From: Pseudopelagicola sp.
GTDB lineage: Bacteria; Pseudomonadota; Alphaproteobacteria; Rhodobacterales; Rhodobacteraceae
DNA: 64,000 bases
Reading direction: 5' to 3'
Assembly: GCA_026195905.1 (NCBI GenBank)
Contig: JAPHRE010000021.1
Location: forward strand, 1-64,000
Positions 25,768 through 34,449 of this stretch are shown piece by piece. Within the stretch, counting starts at the first letter, position 1. Every line of letters begins with the position of its first letter. The notes beneath the pieces were generated by a model. That model was not told the origin of the DNA, did not search any database, and saw only the letters and a program-made list of their open reading frames with translations. The position numbers and the translations under genes are program-made.

Positions 25768-26979
25768 TTAGCGGAACAGTGACAGGATGGATTGCGGTGC
25801 TTGGTTTGCAATCGAGAGAGACTGTGTCGCAAGCTGTTGCTGGACCTGAAGTGCCTGCAGACGCGCCGAAGTTTCTTCCATGTCGGCATCGACGAGCGAG
25901 CCAATGCCCTCCTTGAGGGAGTCGGTCAGTTTGGAGACAAATTCGGATTGGGTATTGATACGCCCTTCGACCGACCCGAATGCCGACGAAGCGTCGATGG
26001 CGGTGTCGATCAATGATTCAATGGCTCCAAGGGCCGCAGCGGCACCGGAGGCGTTCGAAACATCAATGGAATCAAGAGCGCCCAAACCGCCGGACCCCGC
26101 GTTTGTGAACTGTCCACTGACCTGAATCGAATCCGTGCCGTCATTGGTAACGACCAGCGTACCAGCGTTGGCGCTGTCATAATCGACGCTCACGTTGAGA
26201 GACGTGGCTTCAATGGCTGACTTGAGACCCACAGCAATGATATCTTCGGGCGTTGACGACGCGACATCCTCGGCCGTTACGGTATAGGAGACCTCCTCCT
26301 CACCAAGGCGCAAGGTGATTTTGTCGCCGGCAGCATAGGTTGGGTCGGTGATTACGATTGTGCCCGCATCATCGGTGCCGCCAGCCCCATCAAGCGAGAA
26401 GCCAAAAGCATCCGCGCTATCCGCCGCGACGCCATCAGATCCCGTAAATGCGGCCTTTGCGGAATACCCTCCGGTCGAAAGATCCTGTGCCGTGACATTG
26501 ATAGAAGATGCTGTGACGTTGCCCGAGGAATCCCGGTCGAGCGATGCCATGACCGCCGCGCTCGCAGTTGATCCATCAACAAGGTTCAGGCCATTGAACT
26601 GTGCAGCGGACACAACCGAACCGATCTGATCCTTGAGGGCGGTGACATCGGCGTTGAGCTTGTCGCGGTCGACGTTGTCCTCTTGTGCGGCTACGATTTT
26701 GCCCTTCATCTCGGTCAGGAGGTCAGTCACGGTTTCCGAGGCCTGCCGGGCCACCGCGACGGTGGATTGCCCGAGGGAGAGGCTTTCAGAGATCGCCTTG
26801 AAGCCGTTGACATCCGATTCCATAACCTTGGAGATGGCCCAGACGGCGGAATTGTCCTTTGCGGTAGCAACGCGCTTGCCGGTTGAAATCTCGTTCTGAG
26901 TATCGGCAAGGTTTGAATTGACCGATTTGAGAGTTTGCAGGGCGACCATTGCGCTGCTGTTTGTCAGAATACTGGACAT
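25768..26979 (-). CDS. fliC: Flagellin
   Basis: This 403-residue protein is the filament subunit. The conserved N-terminal D0/D1 region ('SSILTNSSAMVALQTLKSVNSNLADTQNEISTGKRVATAKDNSAVWAISKVMESDVNGF') and C-terminal region ('MEETSARLQALQVQQQLATQSLSIANQAPQSILSLFR') are both intact; the middle ~200 residues are variable and acidic. The only flagellin gene in the window, it has an AAGGA site before the ATG and a long leader of about 220 bases. FlbT and FlaF, encoded immediately downstream, are the expected regulators. Confidence 0.96.
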   Translation of the reverse strand: MSSILTNSSAMVALQTLKSVNSNLADTQNEISTGKRVATAKDNSAVWAISKVMESDVNGFKAISESLSLGQSTVAVARQASETVTDLLTEMKGKIVAAQEDNVDRDKLNADVTALKDQIGSVVSAAQFNGLNLVDGSTASAAVMASLDRDSSGNVTASSINVTAQDLSTGGYSAKAAFTGSDGVAADSADAFGFSLDGAGGTDDAGTIVITDPTYAAGDKITLRLGEEEVSYTVTAEDVASSTPEDIIAVGLKSAIEATSLNVSVDYDSANAGTLVVTNDGTDSIQVSGQFTNAGSGGLGALDSIDVSNASGAAAALGAIESLIDTAIDASSAFGSVEGRINTQSEFVSKLTDSLKEGIGSLVDADMEETSARLQALQVQQQLATQSLSIANQAPQSILSLFR

Positions 26980-26999
26980 AGTATTTTCCTTGTATGCTT

Positions 27000-27014
27000 G
27001 GGCGCTTTGCGCCC
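27000..27014 (-). promoter_or_regulatory. Hairpin in the flagellin mRNA leader
   Basis: GGGCGC-TTT-GCGCCC forms a perfect 6-bp hairpin about 20 bases upstream of the flagellin ATG and just ahead of the AAGGA ribosome site. In Caulobacter, FlbT acts on a structured flagellin leader. A comparable role here is inference from position. Confidence 0.5.
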
Positions 27015-27124
27015 GTTAATCTCGACCACGAAGGCGCGGTCATGGATGTCATTCTGACAGGTGCCGGGCCAGTATTGGGCGGCGCCATCCCTCTGGATGC
27101 GGGTCGAATGTGGGGCAGTAATCG

Positions 27125-27139
27125 CTAACGGAGTGCTAA
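27125..27139 (-). promoter_or_regulatory. Candidate CtrA box upstream of flagellin
   Basis: In the direction of flagellin transcription the sequence reads TTAG-CACTCCG-TTAG, the same seven-base spacing as the other candidate boxes with one mismatch per half-site. It lies about 146 bases upstream of the flagellin ATG, which would leave a leader of roughly 100 bases. Confidence 0.5.
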
Positions 27140-27199
27140 TCGCGGCGAGTTGGATACACAGCTTTTGAAGCAAATATGCGTAAACCAAAGGCGCCGCGT

Positions 27200-27559
27200 T
27201 CAGGCGCGTTTCTCTAGCTTGCTGGGCGAGTCGAGGCACACATCGTTCTTTTTACCCTGTGCGTCATAGGTTTGGAGGGACGTGCGCAAGCGTCGGATGA
27301 GGGCCATTCGGTCGGATACATCGCGTATCCCGGCCAGAGCGCTTTCCAACAAGGTCTGATTTTGAGCGGCAGCAGCTTGCAGGTTTTTGAGGGGCGCGCG
27401 TTCAGCAGGAGGAAGCGCTTCGAGTGCTTCCAGGAGGCGCGTTTTCTCCGCACCTATCTCAAGAAGTTTATCGAACGCCCCCTCAAGCAAAGCGTGTTTC
27501 TCGCGCGCGAGCAATTTATCAAGGGCTGCAAAAAGGGCTGCGTGAGGCTTGTCATTCAT
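27200..27559 (-). CDS. flgN: FlgN-like export chaperone
   Basis: The 119-residue product is a helical cytoplasmic protein ('LFAALDKLLAREKHALLEGAFDKLLEIGAEKTRLLEALEAL') that ends 'LRTSLQTYDAQGKKNDVCLDSPSKLEKRA'. The long N-terminal helix pair and the 'TYDAQG' tail resemble FlgN, the chaperone for the hook-associated proteins FlgK and FlgL. It overlaps the FlgJ-type gene by eight bases. FlgN sequences are weakly conserved, so this is a family-level inference supported by the flagellar context. Confidence 0.72.
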   Translation of the reverse strand: MNDKPHAALFAALDKLLAREKHALLEGAFDKLLEIGAEKTRLLEALEALPPAERAPLKNLQAAAAQNQTLLESALAGIRDVSDRMALIRRLRTSLQTYDAQGKKNDVCLDSPSKLEKRA

Positions 27560-27833
27560 GTGCTTTCTCCTTCAGGCTTTGAAAGATGGATTCGGCAAGA
27601 CCGATGCCGCCGGCATCCACCATCGCCCGCGCTTGTTCATCAATGAGAAGCGATGTGAATTGGTCTTCACCTGCGCCTCCGCCAAAGCTTTGCCGTGATT
27701 TTCCGAGGCCGGAATACTTGAGCATTTCTGCTAGGAAGCTTGCCTCAAGGTCGCGCGCGACCTCGCGCAGCGGGTCAATGGGGCGCGCGGAAGGCGACCC
27801 TTGCGCGGAAACTGGTTGAATGGGAGCGGTCAT
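27552..27833 (-). CDS. flgJ: FlgJ-type rod-binding protein without muramidase domain
   Basis: The 93-residue product corresponds to the N-terminal rod-capping domain of FlgJ: 'REVARDLEASFLAEMLKYSGLGKSRQSFGGGAGEDQFTSLLIDEQARAMVDAGGIGLAESIFQSL'. The C-terminal peptidoglycan hydrolase domain of enteric FlgJ is absent, as is usual in alphaproteobacteria; the SltF-type enzyme at 13.0 kb would supply that activity. It begins a short operon with the FlgN-like gene. Confidence 0.88.
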   Translation of the reverse strand: MTAPIQPVSAQGSPSARPIDPLREVARDLEASFLAEMLKYSGLGKSRQSFGGGAGEDQFTSLLIDEQARAMVDAGGIGLAESIFQSLKEKAHE

Positions 27834-27947
27834 GTCGGTGTCTCCAAATTGATATGATTTTCCTGATTTTGACCGGCAGCGGTAAAGAAGTAGTAACTCT
27901 ATTGCCGTTCTTATCAGGGCAATGGCCTTTGCTTCGGAGACCTCGCC

Positions 27948-29531
27948 TTGCCTGAGATTATGCTTGATCCATCGTTGCGCGTCAGCGCGGCAAGTTCCGT
28001 TAAGCAGGAAAAAGGCGGAGCTATGCCTGCGGAAAATTTCGTCTCTATTCTTTCTGAACTTGATGCAAATTCCCTCGAACTAGTGGCGGGTGAGGCCGAT
28101 GAAGGCGAGAGGCACGATCCAACAGATGCCGTAGATGATATCGCGGCGGAGGGGACTGAAGAGGATGCCTCTTTGGATGCGAAATTCGTTCGCGCACTTA
28201 GTGAGATAGGAGAAGACTCTTCTTTTCCGATTTCGCTTCCATCCGTGCGAGGGTCGATGAACGAAGCAGGAAAACCGGTCGTTGTGCGGGGCCGGGTGGA
28301 GGATCAAGACCCTAGTATCACGGACTTACAGGCCCAAGAGCCCGCAGAGCGTCGCGATAAGGTCGGGGATATACCGGAGAGCACTGGCGAGGCGATGCGA
28401 CCGCTACAGGATTGGGCCGCCCATGAGTTTGCAGATGATGGAAGCCGCGCCGAAGCTCTCTCTAAAGAAGCCCTCCCTAAACTTGCGGCAGGAGAGGCCG
28501 GGCAAAACGATCTATCCGGCCAAGCGGCCAAGGCGATGCAACCTGATGATCTTGGATCTCCTGCCAAGGTTCAGGGCCGGGAGAACGCGGTCAGACAGGC
28601 GCCGAATGTGCCTGCGGCAGACAAACCCAAGGTCTCGCATGAAACACCGATGGCAACGGTGCAAGCCGCAGAATTGGGAAGGATGACGCCTGCGCCTATC
28701 TCGGGGGAAAGGACGGCCTCGTTTTCCGAGCCGGGGATGACGACGATAGCCTTACCCTTGGGTCAGTCGCCGATGACCGCAGGGCGTGCGACGGGTGTTG
28801 CAGCGATTGAGGCACCATCTCAGGATAAGACCGCGCTGCCGCTCCCCTTGGGGCCAGCGCAGAATGAGTTGCATGGCCGTGATGAACGCTTTTCCGAAAG
28901 AGAGCTTGCACAAGTGAGTCGAGCGACGTCGCAGCCGGTGATTGGCACAAATCTACCGGCGCAGGCGGGCATTGGCCTTGAGTTGCAGAAGCACATCAGG
29001 GCCGGAAAAACGCCCCCCGGCGAGGACATTACGGGTTCGGTCATTGACGAACCCCTGCCTCTCTCTGACCGCGCATTGGCGATTGGGCGGGAGACTGCCC
29101 AGCCCCTGCGCCCTGCCGAAACATCCCTCTATTCAGGGTCGCCGCAGAGCACGGCCCTTGTTCGACAGGTCTCGGAGGCGGTGCGCGTGTCCTCCACTGG
29201 CCAGATCGAGATCGCGTTGCGGCCCGAAGAGCTTGGATCGGTCCGCTTGAGCCTTACAGGTGCAGATGGAAAAATGAGCGTGATTGTTCAAGCGGACCGC
29301 CCCGAAACCCTTGATTTAATGCGACGGCATATCGAAACCCTTTCCCAAGAATTTAGGGATATTGGCTATGGGGATGTGTCTTTTTCCTTCCACTCCGGCG
29401 GGCGCAACCACAGCCACACGACGGAGGGTGAAACCATGCCAATAGAGATGCCGGAACCGCTCACGGCGATGACCCCCTTAGAGGGCCGCGCCATGCTTGT
29501 TTCTGGATCTGGCCTCGACATTCGAATCTAA
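27948..29531 (+). CDS. fliK: Flagellar hook-length control protein FliK
   Basis: FliK is the secreted ruler that measures the hook and triggers the FlhB switch. The 527-residue product has a long, low-complexity, charged N-terminal part and a conserved C-terminal domain: 'ALVRQVSEAVRVSSTGQIEIALRPEELGSVRLSLTGADGKMSVIVQADRPETLDLMRRHIETLSQEFRDIGY', the FliK C-domain signature. The TTG start has a GGAG site 8 bases upstream; an ATG at 27960 is an alternative. flgD follows after 9 bases. The 114 bases upstream, shared divergently with flgJ, show no strong box. Confidence 0.9.
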   Translation: MPEIMLDPSLRVSAASSVKQEKGGAMPAENFVSILSELDANSLELVAGEADEGERHDPTDAVDDIAAEGTEEDASLDAKFVRALSEIGEDSSFPISLPSVRGSMNEAGKPVVVRGRVEDQDPSITDLQAQEPAERRDKVGDIPESTGEAMRPLQDWAAHEFADDGSRAEALSKEALPKLAAGEAGQNDLSGQAAKAMQPDDLGSPAKVQGRENAVRQAPNVPAADKPKVSHETPMATVQAAELGRMTPAPISGERTASFSEPGMTTIALPLGQSPMTAGRATGVAAIEAPSQDKTALPLPLGPAQNELHGRDERFSERELAQVSRATSQPVIGTNLPAQAGIGLELQKHIRAGKTPPGEDITGSVIDEPLPLSDRALAIGRETAQPLRPAETSLYSGSPQSTALVRQVSEAVRVSSTGQIEIALRPEELGSVRLSLTGADGKMSVIVQADRPETLDLMRRHIETLSQEFRDIGYGDVSFSFHSGGRNHSHTTEGETMPIEMPEPLTAMTPLEGRAMLVSGSGLDIRI

Positions 29532-29540
29532 GGAAACCCG

Positions 29541-30206
29541 ATGGACGCCATTTCGCCAAATACTGCTTATTCCGCCGCATCCAATACTACGAAGGAGAAT
29601 GCGGGAATGTCAGGCGACTCGTCTGACTATGAAACCTTTCTCAAAATGCTCACGGCGCAGATGCAAAACCAGGATCCCTTGAACCCGGTTGAAGCATCAG
29701 ATTTCGCAGCACAGCTTGCGTCGTTCTCGACTGTGGAGCAGCAGGTTTTGACAAATGACCTTCTGACATCCATCGAAGCGCGCCTTGCGAATTCCGATTT
29801 CGCGGCTTTGGCGGATTGGGTTGGGATGGAAGCTCGGAGCAGAGGCGCCGTATATTTCGATGGCGCAGAGATTACAGCGACGGTTCAGCGAGAGTCGGCG
29901 GCGGATCGGAATGATCTCGTGGTGCGGAATGACGCCGGTGCAGAGGTATATCGAGCGACTATAGACCCTGAGGCGCTCGAAGTGACTTGGGGCGGTGAAA
30001 CTCAAAGCGGGTCCATTGCGCCGCATGGGCAGTATGAGCTTTCTATCGAGGGGTTCTCATCCGGCGAGAGCCTTGGGTCGGCTGTGCTTGAGACCTATGG
30101 GCGCGTTCAGGAGGCCCGCGTTGAAGAGAGTGGGCTGACCCTTGTCCTCGCTGGAGGACAGGTTGTGGCGACTCGAGATGTGACGGCGCTGCGCGCACCA
30201 CTATGA
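29541..30206 (+). CDS. flgD: Hook capping protein FlgD
   Basis: FlgD caps the growing hook. The 221-residue product has the diagnostic N-terminal block 'YETFLKMLTAQMQNQDPLNPVEASDFAAQLASFSTVEQQVLTNDLL' and the beta-rich C-terminal domain with 'AALADWVGMEARSRGAVYFDG'. An AAGGAA site lies upstream of the ATG. It is the last gene of the flagellar locus and converges on the polyamine operon, with only 18 bases between stops. Confidence 0.95.
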   Translation: MDAISPNTAYSAASNTTKENAGMSGDSSDYETFLKMLTAQMQNQDPLNPVEASDFAAQLASFSTVEQQVLTNDLLTSIEARLANSDFAALADWVGMEARSRGAVYFDGAEITATVQRESAADRNDLVVRNDAGAEVYRATIDPEALEVTWGGETQSGSIAPHGQYELSIEGFSSGESLGSAVLETYGRVQEARVEESGLTLVLAGGQVVATRDVTALRAPL

Positions 30207-30224
30207 TACTGTATGCTCCGGTTC

Positions 30225-31550
30225 CTAAAGATCTCGCATAGCATAGGCGAGGTAAGCAGGCCAAAGGGCCAATCGACGAAAGCGCCCGCCCGGAAACCGG
30301 CCAGGCGGCGTTGTGATGGCCTTTGGGTGCCGCAAATCCCGACGCCCAAGAGCCTGTTCCGCGAGAAGCGCGCCGCAATAGCTTGCCATTGCGACGCCAT
30401 TTCCATGATAGGCAAACCCGGCAAACATGCCGTCTTGGCCCGGCACTGGCCCTGCAAACGGTGTTAGATCTCGTGCGAAACACACGAAGCCAGACCAATA
30501 GTAGGGTGTGTCTATACCGCGCCAAGCCGGGAACATCCGGTTGAAATCGAGCCGGATCAGGCGGCGCATGTCTTGGTCCGCAGCGCGTGTTGTGCGCAGA
30601 CCACCGCGCATCCCAAAAAGAAAACGACCATCGGGCATCAGGCGAAAATAGTGCAAGAGCGACCGCGTATCGTAGGCCATTTGGCCGGATGTCCAGCCTT
30701 GCGCCTGTTGTTCTTCAAAGCTGAGTGGACGGGTGACAATCACGCTTGATTGGGCGGGCATGAAGCGACCGCCGATCCATTCCGGCACCGTTTCACGCCC
30801 ATACCCATTTGTCGCGATAATGACTTGCCGGGCCTTCACTGCGCCGCGTGGTGTTTGCAGACGGTATTGTCCTGTTTGCCCAGAAATCGCGCTTACGGGT
30901 GTCCGCCCATGTATGTGCGCGCCGGCCTCTTGGGCGGCGCGGGCAAGACCAAGCGCATATTTCTTGGGGTTGAGGGCAAAGCCAACGGGAATTGTAAGTC
31001 CGCCATGAAACGCCCCGCCCATCCCCTGATTGCGCAGATCATTTTTTGAGAGCAAATCCGGCGATACACCATAGAGGTCAGAGACCTCCTGCGCCTTTTT
31101 CTCAAGAGTATGAAAGTCGCGCTTGCGGTGGGCTAGAACGGTTTCGCCATTGGAGTGCCGATCAGCGTTAATGGCGTGACTGGACAAGAGTTGTTCGACA
31201 AGAAGGATCGCATCGCGTTCCGCTCGGAAATAGGCCTCTGCCTCGGCCTGACCGATGCGCCGCGCGAGCATGGCTGGCTCCATGTGGCTACCGCCCAGAC
31301 AGCAAAAGCCGCCGTTGCGCCCTGATGCGCCCCATCCGGGCTGTTGTTCGTCAAGCAAAACGACGTCTCGATCGGCCTTGGCAAGATGCAGTGCGGCGGA
31401 AAGTCCAGTATATCCCCCACCCACAATCGCCACATCTGCCGAGACATCCTCGGCAAGCGCGGCATAGGGCGCGGCGTCGACCGTTTCGTTCCAGAAACAG
31501 GCCCCCACTGGCCCATCGCCATAGGCGAAGGAATCGCAAACACGCGTCAT
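30225..31550 (-). CDS. puuB: FAD-dependent oxidoreductase, PuuB/OrdL-like
   Basis: The 441-residue protein is a DAO-family flavoenzyme: Rossmann FAD motif 'DVAIVGGGYTGLSAALHLAKADRDVVLLDEQQPGWGASGRNGG', a middle 'QVIIATNGYG' segment and the C-terminal 'YWSGFVCFARDLTPFAGPVPGQDGMFAGFAYHGNGVAMASYCGALLAEQALG'. This pattern fits gamma-glutamylputrescine oxidase (PuuB) and related amine oxidases. It overlaps the permease gene by four bases, so it is last in the polyamine transporter operon. No gamma-glutamylputrescine synthetase is in the window, so the real substrate may be a free polyamine or another amine. Confidence 0.82.
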   Translation of the reverse strand: MTRVCDSFAYGDGPVGACFWNETVDAAPYAALAEDVSADVAIVGGGYTGLSAALHLAKADRDVVLLDEQQPGWGASGRNGGFCCLGGSHMEPAMLARRIGQAEAEAYFRAERDAILLVEQLLSSHAINADRHSNGETVLAHRKRDFHTLEKKAQEVSDLYGVSPDLLSKNDLRNQGMGGAFHGGLTIPVGFALNPKKYALGLARAAQEAGAHIHGRTPVSAISGQTGQYRLQTPRGAVKARQVIIATNGYGRETVPEWIGGRFMPAQSSVIVTRPLSFEEQQAQGWTSGQMAYDTRSLLHYFRLMPDGRFLFGMRGGLRTTRAADQDMRRLIRLDFNRMFPAWRGIDTPYYWSGFVCFARDLTPFAGPVPGQDGMFAGFAYHGNGVAMASYCGALLAEQALGRRDLRHPKAITTPPGRFPGGRFRRLALWPAYLAYAMRDL

Positions 31551-32371
31551 CCGGCAGAGAGCCGTTCCGCCGCGCGTTCTTCACGTTGCTGTCGCGCCAC
31601 GGTGCTTTTCGACACCAGAGATGCCGTGATGACTCCGATAGTCACGATCCCGATCATGATCGTTGAGAGGGCATTGATCTCGGGGCTGACGCCAAGTCGG
31701 ACCGAGGACCATATTTTCATCGGCAAGGTCGTGGCGGAAGGGCCGGAGGTAAAGGACGCGATGACAAGGTCATCGAGCGACAAGGTAAAGGCAAGAAGCC
31801 AGCCAGAAATCACGGCGGGCGCAATGATCGGCAGGGTGACGAGGAAAAACGCCTGAAACGGCGAGCAGCCCAGATCAAGCGCAGCCTCTTCAAGCGATTG
31901 ATCAAAGCTCACCAAACGAGACGAGACAACCACCGAGACATAACACATTGAAAACGTTGTATGCGCGAGGACAATCGTCAACACGCCGCGATCCAAGCCG
32001 ATCCCGATAAACAGGAGGAGCAAGGACAGGCCGGTAATGACTTCGGGCATCACGAGCGGGGCATAAATCATGCCCGAAAACAGGGTGCGCCCAAGGAAAC
32101 GACCACTACGCACCATCACAATCGCGGCCATAGTGCCGAGAGCTGTGGCGATGGTCGAACTGATCACAGCGACTTTGATTGTGACCCAGGCCGCATCTAG
32201 GAAGGCCTCGTTCTGCATCAATTCGCCATACCATTTGGTCGAAAACCCGGCCCAAACTGTGACCAGTTTGGATGCGTTGAAGCTATAGATGATCAGGATC
32301 ACCATCGGCAGGTAAAGAAATGCAAACCCAAGCGTAAGAGAGGTTGCGTTGAACCAGCTAAACCGCCTCAT
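31547..32371 (-). CDS. potC: Polyamine ABC transporter permease, PotC/PotI type
   Basis: The 274-residue inner-membrane protein has six predicted helices and the EAA loop 'EEAALDLGCSPFQAFFLVTLPIIAPAVISG', which contacts the ATPase. N-terminal 'LTLGFAFLYLPMVILIIYSFNASKLVTVWAGFSTKWYGELMQNE' is typical of PotC/PotI. It overlaps both neighbours by four bases in the order binding protein - ATPase - PotB - PotC - oxidase. Together with PotB it forms the channel. Confidence 0.9.
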   Translation of the reverse strand: MRRFSWFNATSLTLGFAFLYLPMVILIIYSFNASKLVTVWAGFSTKWYGELMQNEAFLDAAWVTIKVAVISSTIATALGTMAAIVMVRSGRFLGRTLFSGMIYAPLVMPEVITGLSLLLLFIGIGLDRGVLTIVLAHTTFSMCYVSVVVSSRLVSFDQSLEEAALDLGCSPFQAFFLVTLPIIAPAVISGWLLAFTLSLDDLVIASFTSGPSATTLPMKIWSSVRLGVSPEINALSTIMIGIVTIGVITASLVSKSTVARQQREERAAERLSAG

Positions 32372-33258
32372 TCGTTGGCCTCCCTCTGTTTCTGTTCATT
32401 GCGCTGGAACAAAATGATCGGGATCACAAGGATCAAGAGCAGGATGACCGCGACCGCCGAAGCCACGGGCCAATCGCGATTAGAGAAGAATTCCTCCCAG
32501 AGGACTTTGCCGATCATCAATGTCTGCGATCCACCAAGAAGCGAGGGGATCACGAATTCACCGATTGTTGGGATGAAGACAAGAAAGCACCCGGCGATGA
32601 TCCCCTGTTTCGAGAGCGGGATCGTCACCAGCCAGAAAGCCGATAATCGCGAACATCCAAGGTCTTCCGCCGCTTCAATGAGGCTCGCATCCAGCTTTTC
32701 AAGGGCGGAATAGATCGGCAGGATCATGAACGGAAGATAGGTATAGACGATGCCGATATAGACCGCCGCGTTGGTATTCAGAATAATAAGCGGCTCGGAG
32801 ATGAGCCCGAGCGACATCAGGGTCTGATTGAGATAGCCCTCTTGGCTCAGGATACCCATCCACGAATAGACGCGGATCAGGAATGAGGTCCAGAATGGCA
32901 GGATCACTAGCATAAGCAGTGTGGGCCGCCATTCATCGGGGGCTTTCGCCATGCCATAGGCGATCGGATAGCCGACCAACAGCGTGAAAAGGGTCGAAAT
33001 CGCCGCGATTTTGAGGCTCGAAAGATAGGCTTTCCAGTAGAGATCATCCTCGGTCAGGAAGATGAAGTTTTCAAAATCCAGTCCCGACAAGAAGTCCTTG
33101 AACCCGGCCCAGCCCGCCGAAATATCGAGCGTCGGCACATAGGGCGGAATGGCAAGCCACGCATCCGAAAGCGCGATCTTGAGCACGATGATAAAGGGCA
33201 CAAGAAACAGCGCCAGAAGCCAAATGTAGGGCACCGCGATAAGGATCAGGCGGCGCAT
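32368..33258 (-). CDS. potB: Polyamine ABC transporter permease, PotB/PotH type
   Basis: The 296-residue permease has six helices, with 'IWLLALFLVPFIIVLKIALSD' first and the EAA loop 'IEAAEDLGCSRLSAFWLVTIPLSKQGIIAG'. Topology and length match PotB/PotH. I start it at the ATG at 33258, one base after the ATPase stop and 8 bases from a GGAG site, rather than 21 bases earlier inside the ATPase gene. Confidence 0.9.
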   Translation of the reverse strand: MRRLILIAVPYIWLLALFLVPFIIVLKIALSDAWLAIPPYVPTLDISAGWAGFKDFLSGLDFENFIFLTEDDLYWKAYLSSLKIAAISTLFTLLVGYPIAYGMAKAPDEWRPTLLMLVILPFWTSFLIRVYSWMGILSQEGYLNQTLMSLGLISEPLIILNTNAAVYIGIVYTYLPFMILPIYSALEKLDASLIEAAEDLGCSRLSAFWLVTIPLSKQGIIAGCFLVFIPTIGEFVIPSLLGGSQTLMIGKVLWEEFFSNRDWPVASAVAVILLLILVIPIILFQRNEQKQREANE

Positions 33259-33259
33259 A

Positions 33260-34384
33260 TCAGTTCTCCAGCAGGACACCGGCGGTGTCTGTCCAGCTTA
33301 CCCAAACCTTATCTTCCCAAGTAAAACCCCGACGCGAGATACGGCGGTTGTTGGCGGTTTGGGCCTTGATGATCTGCCCGTTTGGTAGCTCGACATGATA
33401 GGTCGAGAGATTACCGAGATACGCGATATCAAGCACCTTGCCGCGGAAGGCGATCGGGTTCGCGGGTTTGTCATGGGTGATCGTGACTTTCTCCGGGCGA
33501 ATGGCGAAATACACCGTCTGGCCCTTGTCGAAATTGGTGTGCGGCGTGCCGATGATGTCGGCAAGCCCTTCGCCCCAAGAAATCGCAAGTTTATCGCCAT
33601 CCATTGCTCCGGCCTTCCCCTCGATCAGATTCACATCTCCGATGAAATCTGCGACATAGGTCGAATTTGGGGTCTCGTAGATGTCCGGAGGCGTTGCGAC
33701 TTGCACGATCTTGCCGTGGTCCATGACGGCGACACGGCTGGCAACGGTCATGGCCTCTTCCTGATCGTGCGTCACGATGACAAAGGTTGTGCCTGTCTTT
33801 TCCTGAATATCCATGAGCTCAAACTGCGTTTCCTGACGCAGTTTCTTGTCGAGCGCGCCAAGCGGTTCATCAAGCAGCAAAAGTTTGGGGGCTTTGGCAA
33901 GAGAGCGCGCAAGAGCGACACGCTGGCGTTGCCCGCCGGATATTTGATGCGGTTTGCGGCGGGCGAATTTCTCAAGCCGTGTCAGGCGGAGCATCTCATC
34001 GACGCGGGCGGCGATCTCGTCCTTGGGAAGGCCGTTACGGCGCAGGCCAAAGGCGATATTGTTCCATACCGAAAGATGCGGAAAAAGCGCATAGGATTGG
34101 AACATCATGTTCACGGCGCGCTTGTTGGGGGGGACGGGGGCCATGTCCTGACCGGATAAGAGGATATGCCCTTCTGTTGGTGCCTCAAAGCCCGCAAGCA
34201 TCCGCATCATTGTCGTTTTGCCACAGCCCGAAGGGCCGAGAAGAGCGAAGAATTCGCGCTCATAGATGTCGATGGTGAGATCATCAACTGCCGCGAAATC
34301 ACCGAACTTCTTGGTGACGTTCTTGAATTGAATGATCGGATTGGCGTCTGGATCGAGCCAAGGGGCGAAAACGTCCTGAGGCAT
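33260..34384 (-). CDS. potA: Polyamine ABC transporter ATPase, PotA/PotG type
   Basis: The 374-residue ATPase has Walker A 'LLGPSGCGKTTMMRMLAG', the signature 'ISGGQRQRVALARSLAKAPKLLLLDEPLGALD', the switch histidine in 'VTHDQEEAM' and a C-terminal TOBE domain ('QTVYFAIRPEKVTIT'). These identify the CUT1-like polyamine/iron family; substrate comes from the neighbouring PotF-like binding protein. The ATG at 34384 is preferred to the listed start because GGAG lies 8 bases ahead. It follows the binding-protein gene by about 65 bases. Confidence 0.92.
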   Translation of the reverse strand: MPQDVFAPWLDPDANPIIQFKNVTKKFGDFAAVDDLTIDIYEREFFALLGPSGCGKTTMMRMLAGFEAPTEGHILLSGQDMAPVPPNKRAVNMMFQSYALFPHLSVWNNIAFGLRRNGLPKDEIAARVDEMLRLTRLEKFARRKPHQISGGQRQRVALARSLAKAPKLLLLDEPLGALDKKLRQETQFELMDIQEKTGTTFVIVTHDQEEAMTVASRVAVMDHGKIVQVATPPDIYETPNSTYVADFIGDVNLIEGKAGAMDGDKLAISWGEGLADIIGTPHTNFDKGQTVYFAIRPEKVTITHDKPANPIAFRGKVLDIAYLGNLSTYHVELPNGQIIKAQTANNRRISRRGFTWEDKVWVSWTDTAGVLLEN

Positions 34385-34449
34385 GTGGCCCACTCCCGTA
34401 GTAAATGACCCGGGCATCAGGGAATGCGCGGGCCTGATCGGTCATTAGA

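Noticed and set aside
33395-34159. 254-residue plus-strand ORF antisense to potA
   Set aside because: The minus strand has Walker A, signature and TOBE features; this frame has none.
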